DNA of 22,895 bases from CAZCFB01 sp964511535 (GCA_964511535.1 CAZEFW010000157.1:1-22895); one strand, 5' to 3'. Positions 7,618 through 16,966 are shown, counted from the stretch's first letter. The notes: generated from the letters alone by a model not told the origin. A program made the numbers and translations.

Positions 7618-7644
7618 TGTAAGTCAGCGACGATGATTGTAAGT
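7616..7644. promoter_or_regulatory. Phased direct repeat in a divergent control region
   Basis: ATTGTAAGT occurs at 7616-7624 and again at 7636-7644, exactly 20 bp apart (about two helical turns), in the 77-bp gap between the barrel gene and the divergent kinase gene. The spacing is what a dimeric regulator on one DNA face would use. The left copy overlaps the barrel gene start codon. Confidence 0.4.
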
Positions 7645-7665
7645 TTATCAGTGGTTAGGACTCAA
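7636..7665 (-). promoter_or_regulatory. Candidate sigma-70 promoter for the barrel/FecR unit
   Basis: On the minus strand TTGAGT (7665-7660) and TACAAT (7641-7636) are separated by 18 bases, matching the -35 and -10 consensus at four and five of six positions. The start codon is 18 bases past the -10 box, so the leader would be short. The -10 box overlaps one copy of the direct repeat, so binding there would block it. Confidence 0.35.
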
Positions 7666-7694
7666 CCAAGATCCTCCGTCGGACCAGAACCGCC

Positions 7695-9416
<1,722 letters not shown>

Positions 9417-9421
9417 CGCCC

Positions 9422-10813
9422 ATGGGCAACCGCTACCTGGTGGTCTCCGATCTGCACCTGGTGGACGTGGAGCAGCACGAGGACGGCTGGAAGTCCTACA
9501 AGGAGGCGAGGTACCACTTCGACGAGGAGCTGGACCAGCTGGTGGACAGCTTCGTGGACGAGGCGGCGGGCGGCGACCGGCTGACCCTGATCCTCAACGG
9601 CGACATCGTCGACTTCGACATGGTCACCGCGGTGCCCGACGACCCGCCCTGGGACGTCTCCCGCCATGAGCGCAAGGTGGGGCTCGACCCCACCGAGGCC
9701 AAGTCGATCTGGAAGCTGGAGCGGGTGCTCGACGACCACCCGCAGTTCATCACCACGCTGACCCGGTTCATGGCCGCCGGCCACCGCATCGTCTATGTCA
9801 TGGGCAATCATGACCGCGAGTTTCACTTCCAGGGGGTGCAGGACCGCCTCATCTCGGCCATCGAGGCCCGCGCCGCCGAGCTGGAGATCAGCCTCGCCCG
9901 CGGCGCCATCGAGTTCGAGCCGTGGTTCTACTACGTGCCAGGCGAGATCTACGTGGAGCACGGCCACCAGTACGACCACTACACCTCGTTCCGATACCAG
10001 CTCCACCCGGTGATCGATGAGGGGGGCGAGCAGTCGCTGGCCCTGCCCATGGGCAACCTGTCCAACCGCGTGCTCATGAGCCGCATGGGCTACTTCAACC
10101 CGCACACCGGCGGGTTCATCCTCAACCTGTTCCACTACGCCTGGCACTGGATGAAGTTCTACGCGCTGAGCCGCCGCACCCTGGTGCTCCCCTGGTTCTT
10201 CGGCTCGCTGTGGGTGGTGTTCAGGCTGCTGCACATGAAGAAGCTGCTGCGCCACCCGCCGCCGGAGCACCTGGAGCGGCTGCGGGAGGTGGGGCGCTCT
10301 TTCGACCTGAGCGCCGACGAGGTAACCGCCCTGGGCCAGCTGCAGCGCACGCCCATCACCCAGCGCCTGTTCCGCATCCTGCACGAGTTCTGGATCGACC
10401 GCGTCATCGTGGCCCTGATCATGACCGGCAGCACCATCACCCTGGCGCTGGTGCCGATCCCGCTCTGGATCAAGCTGATGGTGCCCCTGTCCAGCTTCCC
10501 GCTGCTCTACCTGATCTACGAGTGGCTCACCAAGGGGGAGAACATCTTCGTCATCGAGACCGAGCTGCCCCAGCGGGCGCGCGCCCTGGCCCGGGTGCTG
10601 CCGTCGCGGCTGGTGGTGCTGGGGCACACCCACGTGCCGCGGCAGCTGCCCCTGTCTCGGGAGACCGATTACATCGACACCGGCACCTGGGCGCCCATCT
10701 GGCCTGCCACCGAGGGCGAGCGAGGCAAGCTCTCCCCCGGGTACCGGAACTACCTCATCGCCTCGTTCCAGCGGAAGCATGTCAGCTACCGGCTGGGCTC
10801 ATGGATGGAGTGA
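9422..10813 (+). CDS. Calcineurin-like metallophosphoesterase with an internal membrane hairpin
   Basis: A 463-residue protein starting five bases after the kinase stop. All metal-binding motifs of the calcineurin-like family are present: D10-x-H12 (SDLHL), GD61 (NGDIVDFD), GNHD (128-131), a later His in VEHGHQYD, and GHTH (401-404) followed by YIDTGTWAP. The catalytic metal site therefore looks intact. Unusually, two adjacent hydrophobic segments (about 331-372, VIVALIMTGSTITLALVP and a second through LLYLIYEWL) are inserted between the central His and the final GHTH motif. This would tether the enzyme to the inner membrane. Substrate unknown; UDP-diacylglucosamine hydrolase (LpxH-like) or nucleotide phosphoesterase are possible. 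Co-transcription with the kinase and xthA is likely. Confidence 0.85.
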   Translation: MGNRYLVVSDLHLVDVEQHEDGWKSYKEARYHFDEELDQLVDSFVDEAAGGDRLTLILNGDIVDFDMVTAVPDDPPWDVSRHERKVGLDPTEAKSIWKLERVLDDHPQFITTLTRFMAAGHRIVYVMGNHDREFHFQGVQDRLISAIEARAAELEISLARGAIEFEPWFYYVPGEIYVEHGHQYDHYTSFRYQLHPVIDEGGEQSLALPMGNLSNRVLMSRMGYFNPHTGGFILNLFHYAWHWMKFYALSRRTLVLPWFFGSLWVVFRLLHMKKLLRHPPPEHLERLREVGRSFDLSADEVTALGQLQRTPITQRLFRILHEFWIDRVIVALIMTGSTITLALVPIPLWIKLMVPLSSFPLLYLIYEWLTKGENIFVIETELPQRARALARVLPSRLVVLGHTHVPRQLPLSRETDYIDTGTWAPIWPATEGERGKLSPGYRNYLIASFQRKHVSYRLGSWME

Positions 10814-10820
10814 CACCCCG

Positions 10821-11600
10821 ATGAAGATCATCAGCTGGAACGTCAACGGCGTGCGGCCGCGCACGGACCGTCTGCTGGCGCTGCTCGAGCGCCACGAGCC
10901 GGATCTGGTCTGCCTGCAGGAGACCAAGTCCCAGGACCCGACCTTCCCCTTCATGGCGATCCAGGGCGCGGGCTACAACGTGGAGCACCACGGCCAGAAG
11001 GCGTACAACGGCGTGGCGCTCATCAGCCCCCACGAGCTGCAGGACGTGCAGCGCGGGTTCCCGGGCGACCCGATCCCGGAGCAGACGCGGGTGATCAGCG
11101 CGGTGGTCCAGGGGGTGCGGGTTGTGAACCTGTACGTGGTCAACGGAAAGGACCTGGAGAGCGAAGCCTACCCGCTGAAGCTGGACTGGATCGACGGGGT
11201 GACCACCTGGGTCACCGGCGAGTTCTCACCGGACGACGCGCTGCTGCTGTGCGGCGACTTCAACATCGCGCCGGACGAGCGCGACGTGTACGACCCGGAG
11301 GTGTGGCAGGACCGGGTGCTGGTGAGCGAGCCGGAGCGGGAGCGGTACCGCAAGCTGCTCGGGTGGGGGCTGAAGGACCTTCAGCGGGAGCTGAGCGACG
11401 AGGCGGGGCTCTACACCTGGTGGGACTACCGCGCCGGCGCGTTCCCGCGCAACATGGGGCTGCGCATCGACCTGTTCCTCGGCACCGCGGCGGTGGCGAG
11501 GCGCGCCGCGGCCTTCGAGGTGGACCGCACCGAGCGCAAGAAGTCCTCCGGCGAGGGCAACCCGAGCGACCACGCGCCGGTCATCGCGACGCTGGAGTGA
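10821..11600 (+). CDS. xthA: Exodeoxyribonuclease III (AP endonuclease)
   Basis: A 259-residue protein of normal ExoIII length. It nicks DNA at abasic sites and removes 3' blocking groups and nucleotides in base-excision repair. The start at 10821 gives the family N-terminus MKIISWNVNGVR; an in-frame codon at 10779 lies inside the previous gene and is unlikely. Key residues are N7, E34 (CLQETKSQ), the GDFNIAP motif (metal and catalytic Asp/Asn) and the C-terminal SDHAPV with the catalytic Asp-His pair. GGAG lies ten bases upstream, at the end of the phosphoesterase gene. The uracil-DNA glycosylase gene follows two bases after the stop, so the enzymes for consecutive repair steps are made together. 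Confidence 0.95.
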   Translation: MKIISWNVNGVRPRTDRLLALLERHEPDLVCLQETKSQDPTFPFMAIQGAGYNVEHHGQKAYNGVALISPHELQDVQRGFPGDPIPEQTRVISAVVQGVRVVNLYVVNGKDLESEAYPLKLDWIDGVTTWVTGEFSPDDALLLCGDFNIAPDERDVYDPEVWQDRVLVSEPERERYRKLLGWGLKDLQRELSDEAGLYTWWDYRAGAFPRNMGLRIDLFLGTAAVARRAAAFEVDRTERKKSSGEGNPSDHAPVIATLE

Positions 11601-11602
11601 GC

Positions 11603-12316
11603 ATGCTGGACAGGATCACCGACGACCTGGTGGCCGACCTGGCGGACATCGCCTTCGCGCCCCCCACGGCCTATGTGTACAACCCGCTGGTCTACGCTCG
11701 CGCGCCGTGGGACCTGTACTGCCGCAAGTACGGCGGCGGGGGCGAGCGGGAGGTCCTGCTGCTCGGCATGAACCCCGGCCCGTTCGGCATGGCCCAGGTG
11801 GGCGTGCCCTTCGGGGAGGTGGCGGCGGCCCGGGACTGGCTCGGCATCCAGGCGGCCGTGGGCAAGCCGGAGCCGGAGCATCCCAAGCGGCCGATCCTCG
11901 GCTTCGACTGCGCGCGCAGCGAGGTGAGCGGGCGGCGGCTGTGGGGGTGGGCCGCCGAGCGGTTCGGCTCACCCGAGCGGTTCTTCGAGCGCTTCTTCGT
12001 GGCCAACTACTGCCCGCTGGTGTTCATGGAGCAGGGGGGGCGCAACCGCACGCCGGACAAGCTGCCGGTGGCCGAGCGGGAGCCGCTGTTCGCCGCCTGC
12101 GACCGCGCGCTGGAGCGCACGGTGGAGCATTTTCAGCCGCGGTTCCTGGTGGGGGTCGGCAAGTTCGCCGAGGACCGGATCCGGGCCGCCCTGGGCCAGC
12201 GGCCCGGCGTGACCGTGGGGCGGATCCTGCACCCGAGCCCGGCCAGCCCGGCAGCCAACCGCGGCTGGGCCGAGCAGGCGGACGCGCAGCTGCAGGCCCT
12301 GGGCGTGGCGATCTAA
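11603..12316 (+). CDS. SMUG1-type single-strand-selective uracil-DNA glycosylase
   Basis: A 237-residue protein. It removes uracil (and in relatives hydroxymethyluracil) from DNA. The family signature GMNPGPFGMAQVGVPFGE begins at G55, with the catalytic-loop Asn at N57. The second motif HPSPASPAANRGW starts at H210 and corresponds to the leucine/histidine intercalation loop. FVANYCPLVFM and the RN-R-TPDKL segment also fit SMUG1. The start ATG is two bases after the xthA stop; longer in-frame readings into xthA are overlaps without support. SMUG1 homologues are sparse in bacteria and are found among Myxococcota, Planctomycetes and some proteobacteria. Confidence 0.92.
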   Translation: MLDRITDDLVADLADIAFAPPTAYVYNPLVYARAPWDLYCRKYGGGGEREVLLLGMNPGPFGMAQVGVPFGEVAAARDWLGIQAAVGKPEPEHPKRPILGFDCARSEVSGRRLWGWAAERFGSPERFFERFFVANYCPLVFMEQGGRNRTPDKLPVAEREPLFAACDRALERTVEHFQPRFLVGVGKFAEDRIRAALGQRPGVTVGRILHPSPASPAANRGWAEQADAQLQALGVAI

Positions 12317-12320
12317 ATAG

Positions 12321-12338
12321 GGGGACGCTGGCGTCCCC
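12321..12338. repeat. Near-perfect palindromic hairpin after the glycosylase gene
   Basis: GGGGACGC (12321-12328) and GCGTCCCC (12331-12338) surround the two bases TG, four bases after the TAA stop of the glycosylase gene. The stem could act as a transcript end or stabiliser, or be a short dispersed intergenic palindrome. There is no T-run and no GTAG flank, so it is not clearly of the REP type seen at 2997-3135. Confidence 0.5.
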
Positions 12339-12390
12339 ATGGATCTGGCGCTAAAGAAACGGGGACGACCTCAAACCCAAGGTGAGATCC

Positions 12391-12933
12391 ATGTTGAAGA
12401 AGATCCTGCTCGTGCTCGCAGTGCTCATCGCCATCCTCGTGGTGGTCATCCTCACGCGCCCGGCCAAGTACCACGTGGAGCGCTCTGCCACCATCAACGC
12501 GCCCGCTGCCGCGGTCTTCGCCCAGGTGAGCGACCTGAAGAACTGGGCGGCATGGTCCCCCTGGGAGGCCCGCGACCCGAACATGAAGAAGTCCTTCGAG
12601 GGTACGCCCGGCTCCGTGGGCCACACCCAGCAATGGTCGGGCAACAGCGAGGTGGGCAAGGGCACCCTGGCCATCACGGCGGTCAAGGCCAACACGCACG
12701 TGGCCTTCGAGCTGGAGTTCGTCGAGCCCTTCGCCTCGGTGGCCGACACCGCCTTCGACATCCAGGAGAAGGGCGGCAGCTGCTCGGTCACCTGGTCAAT
12801 GGACGGCGACAACGACTTCATGGGCAAGGCCATGAGCCTGTTCATGGACATGGACGGCATGATCGGCGGCGACTACGAGCAGGGGCTGGCGAACCTCAAG
12901 AATGTGGTGGAGGCCGGCGCCGCGGCCAAATAG
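12391..12933 (+). CDS. Membrane-anchored SRPBCC (START/polyketide-cyclase-like) protein
   Basis: A 180-residue protein. The ATG at 12391 follows AAGGTGAG with a suitable gap and opens directly into an N-terminal transmembrane helix (KKILLVLAVLIAILVVVIL, residues 3-21); a GTG nine bases earlier is possible but adds nothing. The rest fits the SRPBCC helix-grip fold: VERSATINAPAAAVFAQVSD followed by LKNWAAWSPWEARDPN, with FDIQEKGGSCSVTWSMDG as later strands and a C-terminal helix. Proteins of this fold bind hydrophobic ligands; the ligand here is not evident. It ends ten bases from the convergent IMPACT-family gene. Confidence 0.8.
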   Translation: MLKKILLVLAVLIAILVVVILTRPAKYHVERSATINAPAAAVFAQVSDLKNWAAWSPWEARDPNMKKSFEGTPGSVGHTQQWSGNSEVGKGTLAITAVKANTHVAFELEFVEPFASVADTAFDIQEKGGSCSVTWSMDGDNDFMGKAMSLFMDMDGMIGGDYEQGLANLKNVVEAGAAAK

Positions 12934-12943
12934 CCGGCACCTC

Positions 12944-13318
12944 TCAGGCGCTGGCCTCTCCCAGCGCTTCGGTCGCCGCCGCCACGAAGGCCCGCTTGAC
13001 GCCGCCCGGCCCCAGCTTCACCCCGCCGAAGTAGCGGCTGACGATTACCGCCCCCTCCAGGTCGCCGGCGCGCAGCAGGTCGAGCATGGCGTAACCCGGC
13101 CGCCCCACCTCCCCATCATCCCGCGCCTGCTCGACCACGCGGCCGTCCTGCCCACGCACCCGACAAGCCCAGCAGTGGTGCCGCGCCTTGTGGTGCTTGC
13201 GGCGGCGCTTCTTGACGATCTTCTTGACCTGCTCGAGGTCAGCGACGGGCATGGCCAGGGCCAGAAACCGCGATCGCTCCACGGTCACCTTCGCCTCGGC
13301 GGATCCGGTGAGCTTCAC
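12944..13318 (-). CDS. Short IMPACT/YigZ-family (UPF0029) protein
   Basis: A 124-residue protein with a GTG start that overlaps the stop of the malonyl-CoA decarboxylase gene (GTGA). Family landmarks are VERSRFLALAMPV at the N-terminus, the basic helix and HHKARHHCWACRV, RDDGEVGRPGYAML and AVIVSRYFGGVKLGPGGV, which match the YigZ N-terminal IMPACT domain. E. coli YigZ has about 205 residues; the second, EF-G domain V-like half is absent here. Longer readings through the upstream gene are shadows. IMPACT proteins are linked to translation control in eukaryotes; the bacterial role is unclear. It may use the coupling simply for expression. Confidence 0.8.
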   Translation of the reverse strand: MKLTGSAEAKVTVERSRFLALAMPVADLEQVKKIVKKRRRKHHKARHHCWACRVRGQDGRVVEQARDDGEVGRPGYAMLDLLRAGDLEGAVIVSRYFGGVKLGPGGVKRAFVAAATEALGEASA

Positions 13319-14706
13319 GCGTCCTCCGCGGGTACCTGGTCCAGCAGCGCGGCCACCGCGGCGTCGCAGGGGACCTGCCCGCGCAGGTCGTACTCCGCCT
13401 GGCGGCGGTCGTAGCGTTCCAGATCGTAGCGGTAGTTGGCCATCATCCCCGCGGAGCGCGCGATACCCCGGGCGGAGATGTCGCCCAGCCAGTTGAGCCG
13501 CGCCAGGGTGGCCCCGTTGGCCGCGTGGAAGTGGCCCACCGGGCACCGCGGGCCGCCCCCGGCGGGTGACCGGCACAGGTACCACGCCGCCGCGCGCATC
13601 AGCCCGGGCCGGGCCGCGTCGGTCAGGGGATAGCCCGAGCGCCACAGGCCCGCGCCGAGGAAGGTGGTCATGGCGTCCGCCAGCTCGTCGGTGCCGGCGG
13701 CGCTGCACAGCGCGGCCGCCTCATGGTCGGTGAAGAACCTGCGGATGGTGCCGTCCTCCACCGCTGGCAGGAGGAAGTCGCGCCGGAACCGCGGCAGGGG
13801 CGACAGGGTGGCGAAGGTGCGCAAGCTCGGCACCTCGGCCCGCAGCCGGGCGGTGACCAGCTTGATCAGCAGGTTGCCGAAGGGGATGCCGCGCAGGCCG
13901 TCCTGGGCGTTGGTGATGCTGTAGAAGATGGCGGTATCGGGTGGGGGCTGGTCATCGTCGGGCGGCGGCTCCTCCAGCAGGGGCTGGATCTCCGGGGCCA
14001 CGCCCTGCACCAGCGCCACCTCCACGAAGATGATCGGCTCCTCGGCCATGGCCGGGTGGATGAAGGCGAAGCAGGCACGATCCGCGGCCAGGCGGCGCTT
14101 CAGGTCGCTCCAGGAGCGGATCTCGTGCACCGCCTCGTAGGCCACCAGCTTCTCCAGCAACGCCGCGGGCGAGCCCCAGGTCAACCGCCGCAGCTCCAGG
14201 AAGCCGGGGTTGAACCAGGACTCCAGGATGTGGCGCAGCTCGAACTCCATCAGCGCCAGCCCGGGCAGCCGCCCCATGCGGCGCAGCACCGCCGCGCGCA
14301 GATCCACCAGGAACTTGATGCTCTCGGGGATGGTGTTGAACTGGCGGAAGAGCGACATGCGCGGGCTCTCCAGCGACAGGGCCAGCTCGATGACCGCCTG
14401 GTGGTCGCCGGCGCCGCCCTGCTGATACGCCTGGATGGCGCGGTCCACCTCCTCGGCGTCGGGCCCAAGCTCCTCTGCCAGCATCAGGAAGAACGCGTCC
14501 CGTTCGGCGGCGCCCATGGCAGCGTAGACCTCCGCCACGCGGGTCACCGCGGCGAGGCCCGCCACCTTGCCCCGCTGCTCCAGCGCCTGGTTGCACCAGC
14601 AACGCATGCGCTCGATCAGGGTCAGGTCAGCGCCGGGATCCCGGGGCCCCGCCTCGACCTGCTGCAGCAGGTGCTCCGCCTTCCATGATCGTTTCTTGAC
14701 CGTCAT
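13315..14706 (-). CDS. mlyCD: Malonyl-CoA decarboxylase
   Basis: A 463-residue protein of the usual MCD length. It converts malonyl-CoA to acetyl-CoA and CO2, countering fatty-acid synthesis or using malonate. The N-terminal helical domain holds FRQFNTIPESIKFLVDLRA. The catalytic acetyltransferase-like domain holds FYSITNAQDGLRGIPFGN with S263, and HFHAANGATLARLNWLGD with H392/H394, which correspond to the Ser and His catalytic pair described for human MCD. A GGTGGAG lies one base from the ATG, which is closer than ideal; TACAAT lies 11 bases upstream and could be a -10 box. Followed by, and translationally coupled to, the short IMPACT gene. Confidence 0.92.
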   Translation of the reverse strand: MTVKKRSWKAEHLLQQVEAGPRDPGADLTLIERMRCWCNQALEQRGKVAGLAAVTRVAEVYAAMGAAERDAFFLMLAEELGPDAEEVDRAIQAYQQGGAGDHQAVIELALSLESPRMSLFRQFNTIPESIKFLVDLRAAVLRRMGRLPGLALMEFELRHILESWFNPGFLELRRLTWGSPAALLEKLVAYEAVHEIRSWSDLKRRLAADRACFAFIHPAMAEEPIIFVEVALVQGVAPEIQPLLEEPPPDDDQPPPDTAIFYSITNAQDGLRGIPFGNLLIKLVTARLRAEVPSLRTFATLSPLPRFRRDFLLPAVEDGTIRRFFTDHEAAALCSAAGTDELADAMTTFLGAGLWRSGYPLTDAARPGLMRAAAWYLCRSPAGGGPRCPVGHFHAANGATLARLNWLGDISARGIARSAGMMANYRYDLERYDRRQAEYDLRGQVPCDAAVAALLDQVPAEDA

Positions 14707-14782
14707 GCTCCACCGCCATTGTACCCGAGCGCCTTGCCATGCCGCTGCAAATGGTTAGGTTTTCGCCCCAGGAGACCACGCA

Positions 14783-15640
14783 ATGACCGAAGCCAGGCAT
14801 ATATCGGAAGCCACCACCGCCACCTTCGAGCGGGAGGTGCTGGAGCGATCCCGCGAGGTCCCTGTGATTGTGGATTTCTGGGCCCCGTGGTGCGAGCCGT
14901 GCAAGACGCTGACGCCGGTGCTGGAGCAGGCGGTGGCCGACCGGGGAGGGCGGGTCTGGCTGGTGAAGGTGAACACCGACGACAACCAGGACCTGGCCGC
15001 CGGCTTCGAGATCCGGGGCATCCCCGCGGTCAAGGCGTTCGTGGACGGGCGCCTGGCCGACGAGTTCACCGGGGTGCTGGGCAAGGCAGAGGTGGAGGCG
15101 TTCCTGGACCGGCTCTGCCCGTCGGAGGAGGAGGCGGCGCTGAACCGCGCCGTGGCGCTGCTGGAGGCCGGGGAGACGGAGGCGGTGGAGGGGATCCTGG
15201 CGCCGGCGCTGTCCAGCGCTCACCACTGTGACCTGGCCCTGGTGATCCTGGCCCGCGCCCGCGCCGCGGCGGGGCAGACGGCCGAGGCTCTGGCCGCGCT
15301 GCAGGATGTGGATCCGGACAGCATCGCCGCCCCGGAGGCGGATCGGCTGCGCCTGTCGCTGCAGATGGCAGGGGCAGCGGCGGGTGAAACCGAGTCGTCG
15401 CTGCGGGCCCGGCTCGAGGCGGACCCGACGGATCACGACGCGTCCTGGGCGCTGGCGGGCGTGCTGCAGGCGCGCGGCGAGGTGGAGCAGGCGCTGGACG
15501 CCCTGCTGGAGATCGTCAAGCGCGATCGGGCATACAGGGAAGACGGCGCGCGGCGGGCGATCCTGGCCATCCTCGACGGCCTCGGGCCGGACAGCGACCT
15601 GGCGCGGGAGACCCGGGGCCAGCTTCAGATCTACCTTTAG
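14783..15640 (+). CDS. cnoX: Thioredoxin-TPR protein of the CnoX/YbbN family
   Basis: A 285-residue protein with AGGAG eight bases ahead of the ATG. Residues 1-112 are a thioredoxin fold with active site WC37EPC40K and the cis-Pro motif GIPAVKAF. Residues about 118-285 are TPR-like helix pairs (ALNRAVALLEAGETEAVEGIL, DHDASWALAGVLQARGEVEQAL) ending GQLQIYL, the layout of CnoX, a chaperedoxin that holds unfolding proteins and protects them from oxidation while cooperating with GroEL. E. coli YbbN has lost the redox cysteine pair; here the CxxC is intact, so oxidoreductase activity is plausible. Stands alone, divergent from malonyl-CoA decarboxylase. Confidence 0.85.
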   Translation: MTEARHISEATTATFEREVLERSREVPVIVDFWAPWCEPCKTLTPVLEQAVADRGGRVWLVKVNTDDNQDLAAGFEIRGIPAVKAFVDGRLADEFTGVLGKAEVEAFLDRLCPSEEEAALNRAVALLEAGETEAVEGILAPALSSAHHCDLALVILARARAAAGQTAEALAALQDVDPDSIAAPEADRLRLSLQMAGAAAGETESSLRARLEADPTDHDASWALAGVLQARGEVEQALDALLEIVKRDRAYREDGARRAILAILDGLGPDSDLARETRGQLQIYL

Positions 15641-15668
15641 GCCAGCATATAGAAATACCAATCGCAGC

Positions 15669-15696
15669 ACCCCCAAGCCCCAAGCCCCAAGCCTGA
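15669..15696. repeat. Four-unit heptamer array (AGCCNNN type)
   Basis: Four consecutive seven-base units: ACCCCCA, AGCCCCA, AGCCCCA, AGCCTGA. The last unit forms the left arm of the hairpin that follows. A second array of the same kind lies at 18046-18073. Confidence 0.55.
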
Positions 15697-15717
15697 TCGC
15701 GCCATGCGCGACAGGCT
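15690..15717 (+). terminator. Strong GC hairpin, candidate terminator of the thioredoxin-TPR gene
   Basis: AGCCTG (15690-15695), a bulged A, then TCGCGC pair with GCGCGA and CAGGCT (15706-15717) around loop CAT. This makes a 12-pair stem with one bulge, 50 bases after the stop codon. No T-run follows, so a classical intrinsic terminator is not certain; it could be Rho-assisted or a transcript-end stabiliser. Confidence 0.45.
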
Positions 15718-15720
15718 GCA

Positions 15721-15879
15721 AGAGAGCTGACCAGCAGTCCTCCCGTCGCCAGACTCGCTCTTGAAATCACTGGCTTTGTTGCTCGTCGGTTGCTTGCCTC
15801 CAGCAAGCGCCCTCCTCGCGCCTTGCCTGTGATTCCAATACCTTCGCCTGGCTCGGTCCGGACTATTGATCAGCTCTCT
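15721..15879. mobile_element. 159-bp symmetric (palindromic) intergenic element, MITE-like
   Basis: Both ends carry AGAGAGCTGA pointing inward. The two arms match at about 60 percent by eye with one indel (shared blocks AGTCC, GCCAG, AATCAC, GGC). A perfect 6-bp hairpin, GCTTGC/GCAAGC at 15792-15808, sits at the exact centre (15800). No reading frame is credible. Its right 55 bases recur exactly, inverted, at 22841-22895. The right end supplies two bases of the stop codon of the neighbouring phosphoesterase gene. This fits a non-autonomous mobile or palindromic repeat, or a structured RNA; no target-site duplication is clear. Confidence 0.55.
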
Positions 15880-16966
15880 AGACCTCTTCCAGGTCCGGGA
15901 ACGGCTGCCGGCGGGCGAAGTCGAGCCGCCAGAAATAGGGCTTGCCGTGGTGCTCGCAGCCGAGAGTGGACGACGGCGCGGAAATCACCATGGGGCGGCC
16001 CGGCAGCTTGACCACGTAGCCATGGTGCCGGTGGCCGTGGAACACGATGTCGACGCCCGCCTCGCTGAGCACCTCCATGGTCTCCACCGCGTTGCGCAGC
16101 CGCATGCCCGTCTCCAGGGGGGAGCGCTTGCCGAGGGTGTAGGGCATGCGCAGCAGGTGGTGGTGCACCAGCGCTACTCGCAGCCGCGCGCCGCGGAAGG
16201 CCTCGTCCTTGCCCAGGGCCCGGATCCAGTCGAGCTGATCTGACGACACCTCACCGCTGGCCGACAGCGGCACCCGCGGCATCATGCAGGAGCTGATCCC
16301 CACCGCGGCCACGTCCCCCACCAGCCGGTTGTACAGCCCCGAGGCGTTGGGCGCCATGCCCACGCGCTCGGCAAAGGTGGCGTACGCCTGCTCCTTGAGC
16401 TCCGAGCGCCGCCGCCGCCCCCGACGCGGGATCATGTCATAAGTGTCGTGGTTCCCCGGCACCACCAGCAGCCGGCGCTCGGTGATCCACGGCGCCAGGT
16501 GGTGGCGCAGCAGCCCGTAGCCGAAGCCGTTGTCGGTGATGTCCCCGGTGAGGAAGATGACGTCGGGCCCGATGCGGTGGATCTGCCGCATCAGCTTCAG
16601 GAACAGCAGGTTGGTGTTCCCCGGATCCAGCCTCAGCAGCGGCTCCAGCTCGTCGTCAGGCGGCGGGCTCTCGATGAGCTTCTCGCCCGACGTCTCGTGG
16701 CGCTTCATGGCCACGGTCAGCAGGTCTGACACCGCGCGGTCGTCCCGCTTCGACGGCCAGGAGCGCGACCGGTGCACCACCCCCTCTGGATCCACCAGGC
16801 GCATCTCGTCGGGCCGGCCCTTCTTGTCCCGCGCCCCCTCCACCTGCCAGCGCTGCCAGGTGTGGATCACGGTCCACTCCCGGATGTCGTCCCGGTCTCG
16901 CCGGGTCCACATCACTGTCTCGCCATAGCGGGACAGGTGCAGGTCGCTTAGGTGGATAATGATCAT
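15878..16966 (-). CDS. Calcineurin-like metallophosphoesterase (soluble)
   Basis: A 362-residue protein with all family motifs: D8-x-H10 (HLSDLHLS), GD142 (LTGDITDNG), GNH173D (VPGNHDTYD), VHHHLLRMP, and H310-x-H312 (FHGHRHHGY). The metal site looks complete. An insertion of about 110 charged residues (DRDDIREWTVIHTW to ESPPPDDELEPL) lies between motifs 1 and 2. No signal peptide or membrane segment is seen, so it is cytoplasmic. Its closest broad relatives are cyclic-nucleotide phosphodiesterases of the Icc/CpdA kind, but the substrate cannot be told. It is divergent from the aldolase gene across 83 bp. Its TAG stop straddles the edge of the 159-bp element. Confidence 0.85.
   Translation of the reverse strand: MIIIHLSDLHLSRYGETVMWTRRDRDDIREWTVIHTWQRWQVEGARDKKGRPDEMRLVDPEGVVHRSRSWPSKRDDRAVSDLLTVAMKRHETSGEKLIESPPPDDELEPLLRLDPGNTNLLFLKLMRQIHRIGPDVIFLTGDITDNGFGYGLLRHHLAPWITERRLLVVPGNHDTYDMIPRRGRRRRSELKEQAYATFAERVGMAPNASGLYNRLVGDVAAVGISSCMMPRVPLSASGEVSSDQLDWIRALGKDEAFRGARLRVALVHHHLLRMPYTLGKRSPLETGMRLRNAVETMEVLSEAGVDIVFHGHRHHGYVVKLPGRPMVISAPSSTLGCEHHGKPYFWRLDFARRQPFPDLEEV

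Noticed and set aside
11249..11602. Long N-terminal extension of the uracil-DNA glycosylase
   Set aside because: It is an out-of-frame reading of xthA; the SMUG1 fold is complete from 11603.
13319..13708. Long N-terminal extension of the IMPACT protein
   Set aside because: It is an out-of-frame reading of the malonyl-CoA decarboxylase gene, with Arg/Gly/Pro-rich composition; the family N-terminus begins at the GTG at 13318.
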